Assembly (NCBI RefSeq): GCF_026127265.1
Contig: NZ_WWFG01000001.1
Location: 1,742,501 to 1,806,500 of the forward strand
Direction of reading: 5' to 3'
Length of the DNA: 64,000 bases
Origin: Nostoc sp. KVJ3
GTDB taxonomy: Bacteria; Cyanobacteriota; Cyanobacteriia; Cyanobacteriales; Nostocaceae
Below the pieces are notes generated by a model. That model saw nothing but the letters and a program-made list of their open reading frames with translations, had not been told where the DNA came from and searched no databases. Shown one piece after another: positions 61,301-64,000 of the stretch. The translations under genes and the position numbers were made by a program. Position 1 is the stretch's first letter. Each line of letters starts with the position of its first letter.

Positions 61301-63732
61301 CATTAAATGTGCGTCTAAACGGCATCAACTACAGATCCGAAAAAACGAAAAATGCCTTCGCTCTTGCTTTGCAGGATGGACATAAAGTCACATTACCTAC
61401 TCCTGAATATTCTGAAACTGCGGCTCCTTTATTTAGCAGCCCCGGTGTAACTCCACCTGTAGCAGTGATAGAAACTAACGGACATAAAAAACTTACCCCA
61501 GTAATGAACGGTGTGACTGCTAATATCATCACCCAGCCAGAGCAACAGATGAATCCTGTTACCCTGTCACAACCAGCCCAGGAATCTAAGATGCAACCAA
61601 CGCCAGAAAAACTTACAAATTACGAACAACTTTTAGCAAGTTTAGAATACCTCCTGACACAGTTTCAGGAAAATCAAGCCGAGAATTTACAAGTTCACGG
61701 TACTTATCTCAACCATCAAATGGAATACGCCAAAGCGTTTTTCCAACTGATGCAGCAGCAGAATTCCTTGTTGAGTGAAAGTAAATCAACAGCCGAAACT
61801 GCCAAAATGAAGCTAGTTGTGATGGAAAGCTTAGAGCGTAGCATGATGCAGTTTCATTCCCAACAAGGTGAAACCCTACGCATCCATGAGCAATATCTTC
61901 AAGAGCAGTTGGAATATACTAAGAGCTTTTTCCAACTCATACAGCAAGAGTATTCTCAAATCATCTCTGGTGAGGGTGTAACTCAATTAACAGAGAAATT
62001 AAGCAATTTCACTTCGTTCACCGCAGAAACAACTGTTACTGATGCACCTACCAAGATAGTAGAAAGCCAACCTTTACCTTTGCCCGTAGCTTTTACCCAA
62101 GAACCTCTCTCGGCTGCCGTAGAGCCAATACAGACGCGAGCGATCGCGTCTCTACCAACTCCGCACTTCGCCACTGTTGAAACAGTAGAACCTGTAGTCG
62201 CGCCACCTGTTCCAGTTGTAGAACCCCAAGCTGAGGTTGTAGTCAAAATTAGCGCACCTCCAGTTAACGAAGTTGTTGCATTCACTCCAGAACCAGCATC
62301 TGTATCTAATGCAACCATCGATATTGTTGACTTGGATAAAAACCTCTTAGCCATCACCAGCGACAAGACCGGCTACCCAGTCGAAATGCTGGAAATGGAC
62401 ATGGACATGGAGGCTGATTTAGGGATTGACTCTATCAAACGGGTAGAAATTCTGGGGGCGCTACAAGAGATGTACCCCAACCTACCCAAGCCCAACTTAG
62501 AAGAACTGTCAGAAAAACGCACCATCGGTCAAGTTGTAGAGTATCTGCAATCCCACGCTTCCAAAAGTGTTTCTGTAGAAATTGCAATTCATGAAGTACC
62601 ACAAGCAACTGAGATTCCAGTAGAAGTTGCACCAGTAGTTGAGGTAGTCATTGCACCGGAACCAAGTGTAGTTATCGCATTCACCCCAGAACCAGAACCC
62701 GCTATCAGTGATGAATTTGCAAACTTAGGTGAAACTCTGTTAGCCATCACCAGCGATAAAACTGGTTATCCAGTGGAGATGCTGGAACTGGAAATGGACA
62801 TGGAAGCTGATTTAGGAATTGACTCGATTAAACGGGTGGAAATCTTAGGGGCGATGCAAGAAATGTACCCCAACTTACCCAAGCCAAATATCGAAGAACT
62901 CGGAGACCTCCGCACCATCGGTCAAATAGTTGATTACCTACAGCAGTTGGCTGGAGGTGAAAAAAAAAAGTCTGAACCTGAGTTTGTCCAACAGCAGCCA
63001 CCGGAATTAGAGCATACTATCCAGCGCCATCTCGTCAAACTCAGAAGCTTACCACAGCCAGATTACTTGGATTTCAAGTTACCAGAGGGACACATCGGTT
63101 TAATCACCGATGATGGTTCCCTCACCACTTATAAATTAACTGAGTCCCTAATCGAGAAAGGCTGGAAAGTAGTAGTTATCAGCTTCCCCCAATCGCTCAT
63201 CGCCCAACAAGCGCCCTTACCCGCAGGAGTAACCCGCGTCACCTTAGCAAACTTAAGTGAAGAACATCTCCAACAACAATTGCAAGCGATCGCATCTCAC
63301 TGCGGAACGATTGGGGCCTTCATTCATTTACATCCGATGTTTGTAGGAAATCACACCGGGAGTATTTCTTATAACGAATCAGAAAAGGCGATCGTCAAGC
63401 ATGTATTTTTGATGGCGAAACACCTGAAACCTTCCCTCAACGAAGCTGCAAAGCATGGACGTAGTTGCTTCTGCACAGTTGCTCACCTGGATGGAGCCTT
63501 CGGTTTAGAATATAAAGTCAACTTCGGTGCGATCGGCGCTGGTTTATTCGGACTAACCAAAACCCTGAGATGGGAATGGCCAAAAGTTTTCACTCGTGCG
63601 ATCGACCTAAGCCCCAGACTTGATGCCAAACAATCAGTACAAAACATCATCGCCGAACTTCATGACCCTAACCTTTATATAAGTGAAGTTGGCTACGGCG
63701 CACAAGGGCGAGTTACTATTATCGCCGATTAA
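58366..63732 (+). CDS. hglE: Heterocyst glycolipid synthase HglE (PfaA-like type I PKS)
   Basis: The 1788-residue iterative polyketide/fatty acid synthase makes the long-chain alcohol of heterocyst glycolipids. Domains: ketosynthase (about 50-500; C256, H391, H431), acyltransferase (about 625-930; GQGSQ at 633, Ser728 in GHSFGEL) and a linker with two similar coiled-coil units (about 1085-1200). Two acyl carrier proteins with GIDSIKRVE follow, phosphopantetheine Ser1356 and Ser1487. The C-terminus (about 1560-1788) looks like the first half of a ketoreductase region, with a degenerate glycine loop (LITDDGS) and GLTKTLRWEWP near the end. PfaA proteins carry more ACPs; two is lower. The next gene begins 244 bases later. 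The start has a weak ribosome site. Confidence 0.88.
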   Translation: MSAYSIDTALAELESLINNCEKAVMRSIEEKNMKSDKSDKSVSTNKINRQLQHNPIAIVGMASLLPQARNLREYWQNIVNKIDCITDVPSTHWSVEDYYDPNPRTTEDKTYCKRGGFLPEVDFNPMEFGIPPSILEVTDVSQLLSLVVAKEAMEDAGYGEKREFSRETVGVILGVAMAKQLGMPLSARLEYPIWEKVLKSSGLSDEDTKKIVDKIKSAYVKWDENAFPGMLANVVAGRIANRLNFGGMNCVVDAACASSFGALKMAISELVEHRSDMMLTGGVDTDNTIMAYISFSKTPAVSPSENVKPFDAKSDGMMLGEGIGMIVLKRLEDAERDNDKIYAVIKGIGTSSDGRYKSIYAPRKEGQVKALERAYEDAGFSPATVGLMEAHGTGTMAGDPTEFGSLKDFFDVHDDKKQHIALGSVKSQIGHTKAAAGAASLIKTALALHHKVLPPTINITEPNPKLNIKNSSFYLNTETRPWIRPEGEAPRRAGVSSFGFGGTNYHVVLEEYEADQNAAYRLHSGASEVLLFASTVEQLLSKSEEILGKLRSPEAPTHYAQLVKECKSPQIPLSAPRFGFVAENLEEACKLLQTSIDWLKLKGTAASWEHPQGIYYRASGMELGGKVVSLFSGQGSQYLEMGRELVMNFPLMRRLHGYMDSLLIKDNLQPLSEIVFPHPVFGEAEKNVQIAALQRTEYAQPAIGVLSAGMYSILQQAGFKSDFVAGHSFGELTALWAAGVLSTEDYLFLVKARGQAMAAPEDPDHDAGSMLAVKEDISKVEAVLRHFPQVAIANQNSPTQFVLAGPTAEIAKVRQLLHEKGYTAVLLPVSAAFHTPLIAFAQKSFAIATKSVKFQSPKIPVYSNVTSKQYPKEAQNIQKILETHLSNSVLFKQEIENIYAAGGTCFVEFGPRRILSNLVKEILGDRPHITVSLNPSAQKNSDRSLREAVVQLRVIGLALNNLDPYQLPQTIPPIETKKTLNVRLNGINYRSEKTKNAFALALQDGHKVTLPTPEYSETAAPLFSSPGVTPPVAVIETNGHKKLTPVMNGVTANIITQPEQQMNPVTLSQPAQESKMQPTPEKLTNYEQLLASLEYLLTQFQENQAENLQVHGTYLNHQMEYAKAFFQLMQQQNSLLSESKSTAETAKMKLVVMESLERSMMQFHSQQGETLRIHEQYLQEQLEYTKSFFQLIQQEYSQIISGEGVTQLTEKLSNFTSFTAETTVTDAPTKIVESQPLPLPVAFTQEPLSAAVEPIQTRAIASLPTPHFATVETVEPVVAPPVPVVEPQAEVVVKISAPPVNEVVAFTPEPASVSNATIDIVDLDKNLLAITSDKTGYPVEMLEMDMDMEADLGIDSIKRVEILGALQEMYPNLPKPNLEELSEKRTIGQVVEYLQSHASKSVSVEIAIHEVPQATEIPVEVAPVVEVVIAPEPSVVIAFTPEPEPAISDEFANLGETLLAITSDKTGYPVEMLELEMDMEADLGIDSIKRVEILGAMQEMYPNLPKPNIEELGDLRTIGQIVDYLQQLAGGEKKKSEPEFVQQQPPELEHTIQRHLVKLRSLPQPDYLDFKLPEGHIGLITDDGSLTTYKLTESLIEKGWKVVVISFPQSLIAQQAPLPAGVTRVTLANLSEEHLQQQLQAIASHCGTIGAFIHLHPMFVGNHTGSISYNESEKAIVKHVFLMAKHLKPSLNEAAKHGRSCFCTVAHLDGAFGLEYKVNFGAIGAGLFGLTKTLRWEWPKVFTRAIDLSPRLDAKQSVQNIIAELHDPNLYISEVGYGAQGRVTIIAD

Positions 63733-63741
63733 TTATTTGAT

Positions 63742-63856
63742 ATAGCAGTCTTATTTGAGTTGTGAAAATTCCTGTTTTTAACGAACCGCAAAGGACGCAA
63801 AGAGCGCAAAGAAAAGAAATAAACAGAGAATTTCACAGATTTTTTAAGACTGCTAT
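63742..63856. repeat. 115-bp MITE-like element after hglE
   Basis: Ends ATAGCAGTCTTA and TAAGACTGCTAT are perfect 12-bp inverted repeats, extended inside by GTGAAAATTC/GAATTTCAC. It lies 9 bases after the hglE stop. It contains the CGAACCGCAAAGGACGCAAAG motif, which pairs with CTTTGCGTCCTTTGCG at 63904-63919 to give a larger hairpin. Confidence 0.75.
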
Positions 63857-63976
63857 GGTATGTCACTTTTTACTTCCTACTACAAGATTCCCAATTTCTC
63901 TTACTTTGCGTCCTTTGCGCCCTTTGCGGTTCGTATATCAAAAAAAACCAATTTATGCAGGTATTCACGAGGATTT

Positions 63977-64000
63977 ATGACACAAACAGCCCAGCTTAGT
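63977..64000 (+). CDS. 5' end of the next hgl-type gene (truncated by window end)
   Basis: ATG 63977 follows GAGG (63969-63972) at short distance and opens MTQTAQLS, running off the window. Position and orientation after hglE make it a probable further synthase gene (hglF/hglG-type in known hgl islands). Only eight codons are visible, so no domain can be named. Confidence 0.5.

Overview
The window reads as chromosomal DNA of a filamentous, heterocyst-forming cyanobacterium of the Nostoc/Anabaena type. Evidence: the HIP1 octamer (GCGATCGC) occurs throughout, the last 14 kb carry heterocyst-glycolipid genes (hgd/hgl), an AgrE-type arginine dihydrolase is present, and short palindromic and MITE-like repeats are abundant between genes. 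Species cannot be named from sequence alone.

Layout. (1) 1-14.5 kb is a defence and mobile region: a type I restriction-modification operon (hsdR-hsdM-hsdS), then in the same direction a CARF-domain/AAA-ATPase fusion and a partner with a PLD/MIT_C-like C-terminus. These are followed by an opposed Panacea-antitoxin/PemK-like toxin pair. The region ends with a Tn7/CAST-like transposition module (tniQ, tnsC, tnsB) and TnsB-type binding sites about 220 bp from a tRNA-Gln gene. No cas12k or CRISPR array is visible, but there is a decayed second copy of the tniQ 3' end. The simplest reading is a Tn7-like element whose cargo is the defence genes and whose far end lies before base 1. (2) 14.6-22 kb is mostly ordinary: tRNA-Gln, conserved cyanobacterial proteins, a decayed IS605-type tnpB element, a SpoIID-domain protein, mnmA and a secreted Pro/Gln-rich protein.

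(3) 21.9-34.7 kb is an organosulfur assimilation cluster. A ferredoxin plus FAD-flavoprotein pair is divergent from tauD. On the + strand follow two SsuA-like lipoproteins, an SsuD-like monooxygenase, a cysteine-dioxygenase-family enzyme overlapping a class II aldolase, and an NfsA-type flavin enzyme. No permease or ATPase is encoded here. An rluA-type pseudouridine synthase and an iscB stub are embedded. (4) 35-49 kb holds a giant membrane-protein gene split by a one-base defect in a minisatellite, tandem GT39-like transferases (one broken by a 5-bp duplication), agrE, a DUF2085 protein, vapB with a frameshifted vapC, a GT4 glycosyltransferase and many MITE-like repeats, including one nested in another with an 8-bp target duplication.

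(5) 49.7-64 kb is the heterocyst envelope glycolipid region: a candidate hglT, a DUF2141 protein, a GT2 enzyme, hgdA, hgdC and hgdB on the minus strand, preceded by a textbook NtcA-type promoter. A 2-kb spacer with a candidate orphan HEARO/omega-RNA follows, then hglE (KS-AT-two ACP-partial KR) on the plus strand and the start of the next gene. HglE would build the fatty alcohol chain, HgdA and the glycosyltransferases the sugar headgroup, and HgdB/HgdC would export the lipid to the heterocyst envelope.

All family calls are from reading motifs; no database search was run.
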